From: Dictyobacter vulcani
GTDB lineage: Bacteria > Chloroflexota > Ktedonobacteria > Ktedonobacterales > Ktedonobacteraceae
Assembly: GCF_008974265.1 (NCBI RefSeq)
Contig: NZ_BKZW01000002.1
Span: 1,240,001-1,304,000 of the forward strand
DNA: 64,000 nt
Reading direction: 5' to 3'
Of the stretch, positions 1 to 7,011 are shown in pieces (within the stretch, counting starts at the first letter, position 1; each line of letters opens with the position of its first letter). The position numbers and the translations under genes are program-made. The notes beneath the pieces were generated by a model. It saw nothing but the letters and a program-made list of their open reading frames with translations. It had not been told where the DNA came from and made no database searches.

Positions 1-492
1 TCCAGCGGTGTAATAGTCGTACAGCCTGTACTCCTGGCAGATTGTTTGTCAGATGTGTCGTTGGAGGCAGACGCAGGTGGCTGTGAGCGCTGTTCTGCCT
101 CCAGCCTCAGAGCGTGATCGATCTCTTCCCAGCTTGCCTGGGTATTGAGCCAGAACAAAATCTCATCACTGATCACTGGATCCAGACAGTCATAGCGCTC
201 GTATGCCTTGTTGACCCAGGCCCCTGGTGTACGTGGTTTACCGCGATAGTCGGGATGATGGGTGTGGACCAGCAAATCAATGACAGCTGCCCTGGTCGCG
301 CGGGATTCTTTGACAGCTTGTTGATATACGACGGCAGATTGCGTGGATTCTTTTCCACAAAAAATACCAGGGCTTCCGCTTCTTTGCGGATCTGCTGGAT
401 CTGGCTTTTTCTTTCTGAAGTTGAATTCTTCAGCCTCTGAGCCGTCTCTTTATCGATAATAGTATCGTTTGAAAGATAATTATTATTCGATA
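1..492 (-). pseudogene. 3' part of a host gene split by the integrative element (partial at window edge)
   Basis: On the minus strand, reading from 492 towards 1, an open frame begins inside the repeat and runs YLSNDTIIDKETAQRL..., then switches frame near 351-355 (a run of T on the plus strand, A on the coding strand). It continues without a stop to the window edge as ...KESRATRAAVIDLL, HPDYRGKPRTPGAW, NKAYERYD and LFWLNTQASWEEIDHAL. It has no start codon of its own. Its first frame is exactly the frame that the gene at 8235-9302 would enter if the 17-bp repeats at 493-509 and 8240-8256 were recombined. I therefore read it as the severed C-terminal part of that gene, with one extra -1 lesion. 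Family not recognised. Confidence 0.65.
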
Positions 493-509
493 ATAATTTA
501 TTATTATCA
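493..509. repeat. Left 17-bp direct repeat, candidate attL core
   Basis: ATAATTTATTATTATCA occurs here and again, identical and in the same orientation, at 8240-8256. The two copies bracket the recombinase-bearing segment. The sequence is AT-rich and lies within coding sequence on the minus strand. Confidence 0.7.
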
Positions 510-594
510 GCTCTTCTATACGCTTGGTTGCTATGTATAAAACGGCTTCAGGCCTTGCTTTGTGTGTTAGATAATTATATAGGCTAGATACTAC

Positions 595-700
595 TTATTC
601 TAGGTCAATAAACGGTTTATTTAGGAATAGATAGGCTTGATAGGCTGCTTTAAATGCATGAAGTTAAATAAATAATTCCAGTGATTATTCTAGGTCAATT
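595..700. repeat. Two arm-type direct repeats at the left end
   Basis: TTATTCTAGGTCAATA is found at 595-610 and, with one mismatch, at 685-700. A third near-copy is at 8108-8123, just inside the right end. Repeats of this size at both ends of an integrase element are typical of recombinase arm-binding sites. The copy at 685-700 runs into the GntR-type palindrome at 696-715, so recombinase and repressor sites may overlap. Confidence 0.45.
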
Positions 701-777
701 GATCTAGATCAATTGTTTTTATTAAAAGATCTAGATCAATTGTCAATGTTGACATGCAATCGTTTTTGTCTTATGCT
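696..777 (+). promoter_or_regulatory. Promoter and operators of the GntR regulator
   Basis: CAATTGATCTAGATCAATTG at 696-715 is a perfect 20-bp palindrome. A partial second copy, GATCTAGATCAATTG, lies at 728-742. Directly after it TTGACA (749-754), a 17-nt spacer and TATGCT (772-777) make a good sigma-70-type promoter pointing at the regulator gene. The arrangement suggests autoregulation. Confidence 0.65.
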
Positions 778-832
778 TGCTCTAGAGTTGCTATACTATT
801 GCATCTGTGTTAGATCAGAAAGTGTTAAGATT

Positions 833-1582
833 ATGACTTCCGAGATTAGCAAAGTTGACGAGATTATTAATGCAATCCGTCAGCGCATTGTGGCAGGCGA
901 ATTCGGAACTGGTGGCAGACTGCCATCACTGAGAATGTTTGCATCCCAATACAACACGACTCAAGAGACTATGAACAAGGCTATACAGCAATTGCAGTCT
1001 GAAGGTTTGTTATCATCTCTTGGTCGCCAGGGCGTCTTCGTTCATATGCCAAAAAACCGTATTCCTGGCATCTTACCTAGATTTGATAAGTATATTGAAA
1101 GTTTAGGTTTGACACCTGTTGAAACAAATATTGACGAACCGGCTTTAGTGCCAGCTTCTGAAGAGATTGCAAAAACCTTTGGTATTGCTGCTGGGTCTTC
1201 GGTGGTTCATCGCTTACGTCGCCAAGGAACAACTACTGTACATTATCGGCTAGCTGAAAATTTTTATCCTGTGGCTTTGGTCAATGATCATATTCTTCAT
1301 CAGATGCAATCTGACGAAAGATTTGATGCAGTTCTTGCCATAAAAGAGGCTCATGGTAAAGTTATTAAGCACGTGCATGAGGATGTTATTGCACGGCTGC
1401 CAGATCACAGAGAACAAGAGCTATTGAAGATTGTTCGAGGTGCTCCTGTTCTTGAGGTCAAGAGAACTAACTACGCTGAGGATGATAAAACAGTCATTAT
1501 GTATAATAAGATCATTTTTGTAGCTAGTTACTTCATGCTCTCTTATGACTATGAGGCTGCTCATTGGACAAACAAAAAATAA
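833..1582 (+). CDS. GntR-family transcriptional repressor of the element
   Basis: The 249-residue protein has an N-terminal winged-helix domain of the GntR type: the region around VDEIINAIRQRIVAGEFGTG, then GGRLPSLRMFASQYNTTQETMNKAIQQLQSEGLL (roughly residues 7-65). The C-terminal UTRA-like effector domain begins near PRFDKYIESLGLTPVETNI and continues with VVHRLRRQ and the late VLEVKRTNY segment. I placed the start at the ATG of MTSEISKV because the upstream extension in the same frame overlaps the promoter. In actinomycete integrative elements KorSA-type GntR proteins silence excision and transfer, and the palindromes before this gene and before the operon suggest the same role. The effector is unknown. 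Confidence 0.85.
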   Translation: MTSEISKVDEIINAIRQRIVAGEFGTGGRLPSLRMFASQYNTTQETMNKAIQQLQSEGLLSSLGRQGVFVHMPKNRIPGILPRFDKYIESLGLTPVETNIDEPALVPASEEIAKTFGIAAGSSVVHRLRRQGTTTVHYRLAENFYPVALVNDHILHQMQSDERFDAVLAIKEAHGKVIKHVHEDVIARLPDHREQELLKIVRGAPVLEVKRTNYAEDDKTVIMYNKIIFVASYFMLSYDYEAAHWTNKK

Positions 1583-1598
1583 TAGCAAGCTGTGAAAA

Positions 1599-1628
1599 GG
1601 GGTGATTTTTGTATCACCTCTTTTTTTT
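1599..1628 (+). terminator. Intrinsic terminator after the GntR gene
   Basis: GGGGTGAT and ATCACCTC form an 8-bp stem with one G-T pair around a short T-rich loop, followed by eight T residues. It separates the regulator transcript from the operon promoter that starts 30 bp later. Confidence 0.8.
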
Positions 1629-1638
1629 ACCAATTTTG

Positions 1639-1686
1639 TGATCTAGACAGTTATCTATTGACATTTGATCTAGATCAATCTATAAT
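1639..1686 (+). promoter_or_regulatory. Operon promoter with GntR operator between -35 and -10
   Basis: TTGACA (1658-1663), exactly 17 bp, then TATAAT (1681-1686) is a consensus promoter. The spacer is almost filled by TTGATCTAGATCAA (1665-1678), a perfect palindrome sharing the core of the 696-715 operator. A further half-site, TGATCTAGA, lies at 1639-1647. A repressor bound there would block polymerase directly, so the operon should be silent while GntR is active. Confidence 0.8.
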
Positions 1687-1737
1687 CTTAATAGTTGCTG
1701 AGTGAGTAGTGATAAATATCACAATAGGAGGTGATTT

Positions 1738-1902
1738 TTGCGAGAGAATCGTGCACTACGCAATACATTTTTGCTGGTGCTGTTGATCTTTGGTGCTGGG
1801 GCTTTCTACTGCTTCTCTGTAGGAAATGTTATCGGTGGTGCCATTAATGCTGTTGGTTTTCTGGCAATTGTAGGAGTGCTGGCTAGCGGTTGCCGCCACT
1901 AG
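1738..1902 (+). CDS. 54-residue membrane protein, TTG start
   Basis: This is the first gene of the element operon. A strong ribosome site, AGGAGGTGA (1726-1734), lies at correct distance from a TTG codon. The frame reads MRENRALRNTFLLVLLIFGA, a second hydrophobic stretch (VGFLAIVGVLAS), then GCRH and stop. There are two predicted membrane segments and a basic N-terminus. No family recognised. Being first in a plasmid-like operon, it could be a membrane anchor or an exclusion-type factor, but that is a guess. Confidence 0.65.
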   Translation: MRENRALRNTFLLVLLIFGAGAFYCFSVGNVIGGAINAVGFLAIVGVLASGCRH

Positions 1903-1997
1903 TCCAGCGTATGAGATTAGTTTTGTGTCGACAGTGAACATCTCTCATGTTTTCAGTATGCGGGATGGGACCGAATACGTCAAGATAGGAGTTTCTA

Positions 1998-2189
1998 ATG
2001 ACCACCTTCATTTTGTCACCTGTGCAGGTGCTTATGGTTCTCGGTGTCCTGGTCGTGTGTTCGTTGATCTTCCGTGCTATGAAATTGCGTTCCTTACTGC
2101 TGCTGGCCGTTGTGGCGTTTGCGGTTCTGTTCTTTGTGAAATTCCAAGTCCCTGTAACTCAGCTCTTCGCATTCTTTGCGCATCGCTAA
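1998..2189 (+). CDS. 63-residue two-helix membrane protein
   Basis: The protein consists almost wholly of two hydrophobic helices: VQVLMVLGVLVVCSLIF (about residues 9-25) and LLLLAVVAFAVLFFVKF (about 33-49), joined by a short basic turn with RAMKLRS. The ribosome site AGGAG lies about 7 bases before the ATG. A longer frame starting at 1925 overlaps it but is Cys/Pro-rich and lacks this support, so I prefer this one. No family recognised. Confidence 0.6.
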   Translation: MTTFILSPVQVLMVLGVLVVCSLIFRAMKLRSLLLLAVVAFAVLFFVKFQVPVTQLFAFFAHR

Positions 2190-2201
2190 GTGGGGGTGAT
2201 C

Positions 2202-2318
2202 ATGGCACAGTGCGCGTATTGTTCTGCCCAGAGCGTCCGGCTCCGTAAAGTCAAGATGGGTTCTTACCTGGTAACGCTTTGTTCTGCCTGTGCAAAACGG
2301 CGCAAGGAAGGTAAGTAA
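2202..2318 (+). CDS. 38-residue zinc-ribbon miniprotein
   Basis: The sequence begins MAQCAYCSAQSVRLRKVKMG, continues with LCSAC and ends in a basic tail (KRRKEGK). Two CxxC pairs 23 residues apart (CAYC and CSAC) make a minimal zinc ribbon, and the basic spacing residues would suit nucleic-acid binding. A purine-rich GGGGGTGAT ribosome site precedes the ATG, and the stop is followed after one base by the next start, indicating tight coupling. Its position before replication genes suggests a role in copy control or transcription. That is inference. Confidence 0.6.
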   Translation: MAQCAYCSAQSVRLRKVKMGSYLVTLCSACAKRRKEGK

Positions 2319-2319
2319 G

Positions 2320-2517
2320 ATGGGCCTTTCCATTTTTAGCAGTAAGGCGACCTGGTCAAGTCCTCGCTCTAAAGAGCTGGTGCGGACGGATGTTGAGAAT
2401 GAGCGACAAGCTCAACGCGAGATAGATCAACTGCTCCGCCAGGGCCATAAAATTAACGGCGTGCTTCCGAATGATACTGGTCGTTCCTCCTCACGAGGTC
2501 GACGATCTTCACGATAG
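2320..2517 (+). CDS. 65-residue hydrophilic protein of unknown function
   Basis: The start ATG lies one base after the stop of the zinc-ribbon gene, with GGAAGG as ribosome site. The sequence starts MGLSIFSSKATWSSPRS, has a charged helical middle (DVENERQAQREIDQLLRQGH) and ends in a Ser/Arg-rich tail (GRSSSRGRRSSR) that could bind DNA or RNA. No family recognised. Confidence 0.5.
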   Translation: MGLSIFSSKATWSSPRSKELVRTDVENERQAQREIDQLLRQGHKINGVLPNDTGRSSSRGRRSSR

Positions 2518-2590
2518 TTTGTGTGTATGCTCGTTTGTCCGGCCTGGGGTCCAGTTCTTCAGGCCACTTAAAAAAAGAAAGAGGTGTCCC

Positions 2591-2920
2591 ATGGCTTTTG
2601 AATTAACAGGTACCGTCAAATATGCTCGTCGCATGAATGGAACGGCGAAAGGTTCCGGCAAGGCCTATGATTTCTTTTCCCTGATTGTCCTGGATACGGA
2701 CGAGGGCGAACGCATTCCTTTACAGATGAGTGCAGACAATCCCCAGTTTGAAGATCTCTGCAAGCGTGATCAAACCATGCTCGACCAACCTATCAAGGTT
2801 GTGATTCGTCGCTGCCTTCCTGGTACAAAAAAGGATAAAGACAGTGGAAAAGAAACTCCTACCGTTCGCTTCTTCATCAAAAAAGTGTTGTTCCCTGCTG
2901 CTCAGACTGCTGCTCGTTAG
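2591..2920 (+). CDS. 110-residue protein of unknown function, possible ssDNA-binding type
   Basis: The start is at MAFELTGTVKYARRMNGTAK, preceded by AAAGAGGTG. The extra upstream residues of the longer frame have no ribosome site. The sequence alternates hydrophobic and charged residues in a beta-rich pattern (ELTGTVKYARR, DFFSLIVLDTDEGERIPLQMS, PIKVVIRRCLPG, VRFFIKKVLFP), compatible with a small OB-like fold. Such proteins often sit in replication operons of small elements. This is a shape argument only, since no signature motif is present. Confidence 0.55.
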   Translation: MAFELTGTVKYARRMNGTAKGSGKAYDFFSLIVLDTDEGERIPLQMSADNPQFEDLCKRDQTMLDQPIKVVIRRCLPGTKKDKDSGKETPTVRFFIKKVLFPAAQTAAR

Positions 2921-2940
2921 GTCTGGAAAGGATACCGACT

Positions 2941-3753
2941 ATGCGTTTAGCGATTGGTTTACATCTGCTCTGGAAACGGTTTGAAATTGCCTTATGTGCG
3001 CTCGTAGTGCCTGGACTCATTTTTGAGTCCAGTATCGCGAACGGGTGGGTCTATGGTGGCACCTTTGTCGCCTTTCTCCGTGGCCTCTTCCTTGACCTGG
3101 TCATCTACATTTGTGCTCGTCAAGCGTACTTACTTATCAGCAAAAAAAAGATTTTGAGTGCGGTGATGATGGCGTTTGTTGCTTTAAGTATCACCTATGT
3201 CAGCGCTATTAATAATCTTGGGTGGGTGCTGTCTGGGCATGAAATGGCAGGAATGCTTGGTTCTCTTGGTTCTGTCCTGGGCGCGAAAAGTGGTTTCTAT
3301 TCCGCCTATGAATTTACGCTGGCGGTCTGTCTGCCACTTTCCTTGCTTGCCATAGCACTGGTTGACCTGGATCACTTCTTTGAACATGGCGTCAATCAAG
3401 ATCATTTGGATAATCAAGCGATGCTCTCAGATGAACGGCGTATGCATCGTACCGCTTTCTTGAAAGCTCAGAGAGTGCAAAAAGGCGCTATTCAGGGCCA
3501 ATATGAAGAGATTGCAGAAGATCGTGCGCAAACCTTTGTCGATAAAGCTCGTGATGGTGATTTGACCTTTGGTTCTCAAACGGCGGCGCATGATACTGAG
3601 CAATTACCCCCCACAGACATCAAACAAATTGAACAACCAATCCAACATATCAAGGGCACGGTCTGGCCTGCGGATCGACCACATCCAGCTCATTATGAGG
3701 AGCAAGAACAGTGGCCGGGAATGCAAACACAGGCGGTGTCGGATTGGCAGTAG
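2941..3753 (+). CDS. Membrane protein with cytoplasmic charged tail
   Basis: The protein has 270 residues. About four hydrophobic segments lie in the first 150 (IALCALVVPGLIF, FVAFLRGLFLDLVIYICA, VMMAFVALSITYVSAI, FTLAVCLPLSLLAIALV), followed by a hydrophilic C-terminal 120 residues rich in Gln, Asp and Glu. GGAAAGG precedes the ATG. There is no Walker A motif, so it is not a Zot- or FtsK-type ATPase. In its operon position it could be a transfer or anchoring protein, but no family was recognised. Confidence 0.6.
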   Translation: MRLAIGLHLLWKRFEIALCALVVPGLIFESSIANGWVYGGTFVAFLRGLFLDLVIYICARQAYLLISKKKILSAVMMAFVALSITYVSAINNLGWVLSGHEMAGMLGSLGSVLGAKSGFYSAYEFTLAVCLPLSLLAIALVDLDHFFEHGVNQDHLDNQAMLSDERRMHRTAFLKAQRVQKGAIQGQYEEIAEDRAQTFVDKARDGDLTFGSQTAAHDTEQLPPTDIKQIEQPIQHIKGTVWPADRPHPAHYEEQEQWPGMQTQAVSDWQ

Positions 3754-3801
3754 GCCGACGGTTAATGGTCTAAGAATAACGCCAAATAGGGAACGCCTTC
3801 T

Positions 3802-3828
3802 GCCGGACGCCAGGAAACGGTGTCCGGC
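3802..3828 (+). other. Stem-loop between membrane protein and primase genes
   Basis: GCCGGACGCC pairs with GGTGTCCGGC (10 bp, one G-T) around a 7-base loop. It has no T-run, so it may be an RNA-stability or attenuation element rather than a terminator. The primase start follows 23 bases later, with GGAGAGGAGAG as ribosome site. Confidence 0.5.
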
Positions 3829-3851
3829 CTATCTTTGGAGAGGAGAGAACT

Positions 3852-4826
3852 ATGGTGATTACTCCTTCTGTGTATACATACTTTGCCGCTCTCTTTGTGG
3901 GTCGTCGCGATGATTATGCTCTTCAGGCTCCCAACGGTTTATATCGGCGTGTTGGCCGTCCGTTAACCCTGGATGTCCTGCGCGCTCATCTGGATGGGAA
4001 ACAGACCATCGGAACCTATGTTTTGAATGATCGTCAAGCCTGTTCGTATGCTGTGATGGATGCGGATAAACCGGGCGGCCTGGCGCTCCTGGCTCATACT
4101 CAACGAACCTTAGCCGCGGATGGTATCACGTCGTATCTCGAACAATCGCGTCGAGAGGGCCATTTATGGATCTTCTTTCAAAAGCCTGCCCCAGCTGCGA
4201 CTGTGCGGGGATGGCTGCGCCCCTATTGTCCTGATGGAATGGAGTTTTTTCCGAAACAAGATTATACAGATGGGTACGGATCTTTAGTTCGGTTGCCTCT
4301 GGGTGTGCATCAAGTCACGGGTCGGCGCTATCCCTTTGTGACCTATGATGAGCATGGATACATCGAGCCAGTGGCTCCGACACTTCATACCATGTTGGAA
4401 TGGTTGCGCCATATTGAATCTGTCGAAGTTCCAACCCTCGAAGTAGTGAAACCTCGCTCGACACGTATAACGCACGGGGTCGTCAACAAAAAAAGATCGA
4501 TGACACAACCTGTTACCTCACGACCCAGCTCACCCTATACGATGATTACCGACTGGTGTGCGCAGCAAGATCCTATTGCCTTGATTGGTCAGTATGTCGA
4601 ACTGAACCAGCAGCGCATGGGACACTGTCCATTTGAAGAACATCATGACCATGGAGAAGATCGACGGCGCTCCTTCAAAGTGTTTCACCCTACAACTCCT
4701 GGCGGAATGTCCTGGTATTGCTATGCCTGGGGAAAAGGTGGGAGTGTCTTCGATTTTTTGCGCTTGTACTATCAGCTTGATGCTCGTGAATTATGGCGGC
4801 GCATTCAGTCCGGCGCTCGCTTCTAG
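3852..4826 (+). CDS. Archaeo-eukaryotic-type primase (TOTE primase family) with degenerate CHC2-like zinc domain
   Basis: The protein has 324 residues. Residues 8-165 match the AEP primase module found in TOTE conflict systems and mobile elements: YFAALFVGRRDDYA, GTYVLNDRQACSYAVMDADK (the DxD metal motif), SRREGHLWIFF (the S/GxH motif), EFFPKQD and GSLVRLPLGVH. Residues 235-320 resemble the DnaG CHC2 zinc finger and following helix: HCPFEEHHDHG, SFKVF, then YCYAWGKGGSVFDFL. The last Cys of the usual CFGCGKGG is Trp here, so zinc binding may be altered. Expected role is primer synthesis during element replication, together with the Rep protein two genes downstream. A broken relative lies at 38432-38913. 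Confidence 0.85.
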   Translation: MVITPSVYTYFAALFVGRRDDYALQAPNGLYRRVGRPLTLDVLRAHLDGKQTIGTYVLNDRQACSYAVMDADKPGGLALLAHTQRTLAADGITSYLEQSRREGHLWIFFQKPAPAATVRGWLRPYCPDGMEFFPKQDYTDGYGSLVRLPLGVHQVTGRRYPFVTYDEHGYIEPVAPTLHTMLEWLRHIESVEVPTLEVVKPRSTRITHGVVNKKRSMTQPVTSRPSSPYTMITDWCAQQDPIALIGQYVELNQQRMGHCPFEEHHDHGEDRRRSFKVFHPTTPGGMSWYCYAWGKGGSVFDFLRLYYQLDARELWRRIQSGARF

Positions 4827-4845
4827 GTGATTTGTGCCTGTTTTA

Positions 4846-4903
4846 GCAGTGCTATCAACAGTGGTAGCACTGCACACCACGAAACTAGTAACACGTGGTG
4901 TGC
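4846..4903. other. Double hairpin between primase and rep genes, candidate origin
   Basis: Two perfect inverted repeats lie in tandem. GCAGTGCTA (4846-4854) pairs with TAGCACTGC (4865-4873). GCACACCACG (4872-4881) pairs with CGTGGTGTGC (4894-4903), and its loop contains ACTAGT. No T-run follows. Rolling-circle initiators nick in the loop of such cruciforms close to their gene, so this is the best origin candidate in the element. An mRNA structure is the alternative. Confidence 0.45.
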
Positions 4904-4974
4904 TATTTACACGGCTTCTGTGTTTGTATTGCTGCTTTGATCGGTGTGGTTTCACATATTGCCTGGAGGTCCGA

Positions 4975-5220
4975 ATGCAAGAACATGGTGTGTATGATGT
5001 GGCACTCTGGCGCTACTGGCCTACCTCTGATTTTCCCTATGTAGCTTCAATCAGTGCTGATGTGGTGTCTTCTGCCCTGGTCGCTGCGCTGCACGTGATG
5101 GCGGAACATAAAGTAAAACATGTGGCTCGTGTGGCGGTCAAGTGTCCTGATAAGAGTTTTCAGCGGTGGGAACAAGGTTTGAATCTCTATTATCGAGAGG
5201 AGGTGGTTGCCCATGACTGA
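4975..5220 (+). CDS. 81-residue protein translationally coupled to rep
   Basis: The start ATG (MQEHGVYDVALWRYW) has CTGGAGGT as ribosome site. The longer frame upstream runs through the double hairpin and is unlikely. The stop overlaps the rep start by eight bases (ATGACTGA), so the two are probably coupled. The protein is soluble and ends in a basic/aromatic segment (FQRWEQGLNLYYREE). No family recognised. A copy-control or accessory replication role is suggested by position only. Confidence 0.55.
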   Translation: MQEHGVYDVALWRYWPTSDFPYVASISADVVSSALVAALHVMAEHKVKHVARVAVKCPDKSFQRWEQGLNLYYREEVVAHD

Positions 5221-7000
5221 TGAGCAAAAGATTGTCCACTTTGGTCCTGATACGTTTCTCGTCAACTGGAAGTTTGCGAATGAGCATGATATTCCAACTG
5301 GTGCGACTCTGCCTGACCATGTCATTGAGCTGCTTGAGGCGTATCAGAATGAGGCAAAGAAAGCGCATGAACCTGTCCAGACTGACCTTGAGTGTGATGG
5401 TCGGACACTCTATATGCGCTCGCATGGCTCTGGTACCTTCTCCTGGCTGCTCTATACAGATGAAATTACACTTGATCTGGGCTATGGCACATTACAGGGG
5501 CATGTGTTTTGTCAGGCTCGTTTCTCTTCTATCCTCTTGAATAAGATTGGTCCTGAGGCGTGTATTCTGGCGGTTGAAGAAGTCTTAGCGGGTTTGCTCG
5601 GTGCCACATTTCATCAGCAAGCCTCTGAAATTCATTTATGTGCTGATGTGGTCGGTGTGGACTTCTCCCAGGTCGATCCTCATCATGATTTTGTTTCTCG
5701 CGTGGTGCGTATTCGTGAACGTCCAACGGTCCCAGAAGAAAATGAACTGACGGAAAGTCTGTCTCCTGGTGAGATTGAAAAGCTTGAAACCTTATTGCAG
5801 CACCAACGTGAGGAAGGCATTGTTGATCCGCTTATCACCTCCAATCATCGCAAAATTGCGACCATAGATTTTGGGTCGCATGGCTCTCAAATTTCTTGCC
5901 AGATTTATAACAAGTTGGCGGAGGTCAAGAAACGCAAAAAAGACTGGTACTTTCCAATCTGGATTGCAAAAGGGTGGGATGAAAAGTCTGTGGTCTGGCG
6001 TGTTGAGTTCCGTTTTAAGCGCAAGTTTTTGCAACGCTTTGATCTGAATGGTGCGTATGAAGTGATTGAACAATTCCATTTGATGTGGAAGTATGCCACG
6101 GAACACTGGTTACGCTATGTGGATCACTCGCAACCTTTGACTAACGTGTCACGCTATCCAACCCATGCGGCCTGGGCGCTCATTCAATCGGCGTACAGTG
6201 CTGATGATCAGCTGGTGTGTGATGAGCAAACAGAACAGGCCTTGCGAGTTGAGATGGTGACGCATGATAAGCCGTTATATGTGATTGAACAGGCACAATC
6301 AATCCTGCTGCATGATGCGCTCTGGAATGAGGTTGATGGTATGCAGCATGAAATATATGCACTGGCGGCTGCGCTCCTGGCTCCGGCGACTTTCTCTCGA
6401 TGGGTGCTGGTCTTTATATTGCTGTCGAGCATAGAAAAAATGCTCTCAAGAAAAATGTCTGATGATGGTCATGCCATAACAGCATCAATGCAGAATCAAC
6501 CTATTGAGCTTTTACGTGAGTTTGCGAGTGATCAAATCACCCTGTTGTCTGATGTGCAGCGAGGTGAGTTATTAGACCACTTATGTCCTGAGCCATTCCG
6601 TGAAGTGCGCTCTGAATTGATCGAGCGTCAAAAACGCACGGCAAAACAAAAAGCGTGTGTGGCCGCAGCGCTTGGCAATCTGCGAACGGCGGTCGCGCTG
6701 ATGCCATTAGATGAATTACCTGGGCATTTAGCGCATACCTGTCGGGTGCCTGGTCGAACCTATGTTGATTTGCTTTCCTCAATGCTCTGGTTTGTTGGCA
6801 AAGCCTATACCTATGATAAGGAAAAAGGCCGGGTCTTTGTGGAAGAAGTGAACAAGAAACGGCTTGCGTTTGGCATGCTGACGGCTGCAGAGTATGAACG
6901 GGAAAAGCGCTTGTATGGCGTCGATATCGCTGCTGATGATTGGTCGGTTATTGATCGTGAACTTGATGCATTGCGTCTCAAGTCTGTGATTTCTGCATAG
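5213..7000 (+). CDS. Rep_trans-like replication initiation protein
   Basis: The protein has 595 residues. The central region carries the layout of the Rep_trans (replication initiation factor) family: a metal/strand motif IHLCADVVGVDF near residue 145, then GSHGSQISCQIYNKLAEVKKR near 230 with the candidate nicking Tyr in IYNK, then VVWRVEFRFKRKFL near 265. The C-terminal 300 residues are helical and unassigned. The ATG at 5213 is 8 bases after AGGAGGT; the TTG six bases earlier is too close. The family nicks and rejoins DNA during rolling-circle replication. Co-occurrence with a primase suggests a self-contained replication module. Assignment is by motif order, without a profile search. Confidence 0.65.
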   Translation: MTDEQKIVHFGPDTFLVNWKFANEHDIPTGATLPDHVIELLEAYQNEAKKAHEPVQTDLECDGRTLYMRSHGSGTFSWLLYTDEITLDLGYGTLQGHVFCQARFSSILLNKIGPEACILAVEEVLAGLLGATFHQQASEIHLCADVVGVDFSQVDPHHDFVSRVVRIRERPTVPEENELTESLSPGEIEKLETLLQHQREEGIVDPLITSNHRKIATIDFGSHGSQISCQIYNKLAEVKKRKKDWYFPIWIAKGWDEKSVVWRVEFRFKRKFLQRFDLNGAYEVIEQFHLMWKYATEHWLRYVDHSQPLTNVSRYPTHAAWALIQSAYSADDQLVCDEQTEQALRVEMVTHDKPLYVIEQAQSILLHDALWNEVDGMQHEIYALAAALLAPATFSRWVLVFILLSSIEKMLSRKMSDDGHAITASMQNQPIELLREFASDQITLLSDVQRGELLDHLCPEPFREVRSELIERQKRTAKQKACVAAALGNLRTAVALMPLDELPGHLAHTCRVPGRTYVDLLSSMLWFVGKAYTYDKEKGRVFVEEVNKKRLAFGMLTAAEYEREKRLYGVDIAADDWSVIDRELDALRLKSVISA

Positions 7001-7011
7001 GGAGTTTTATT

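Noticed and set aside
1925-2248. 107-codon frame in the element
   Set aside because: It is Cys/Pro-rich, starts at GTG without ribosome site and overlaps two better supported small genes (1998-2189 and 2202-2318).
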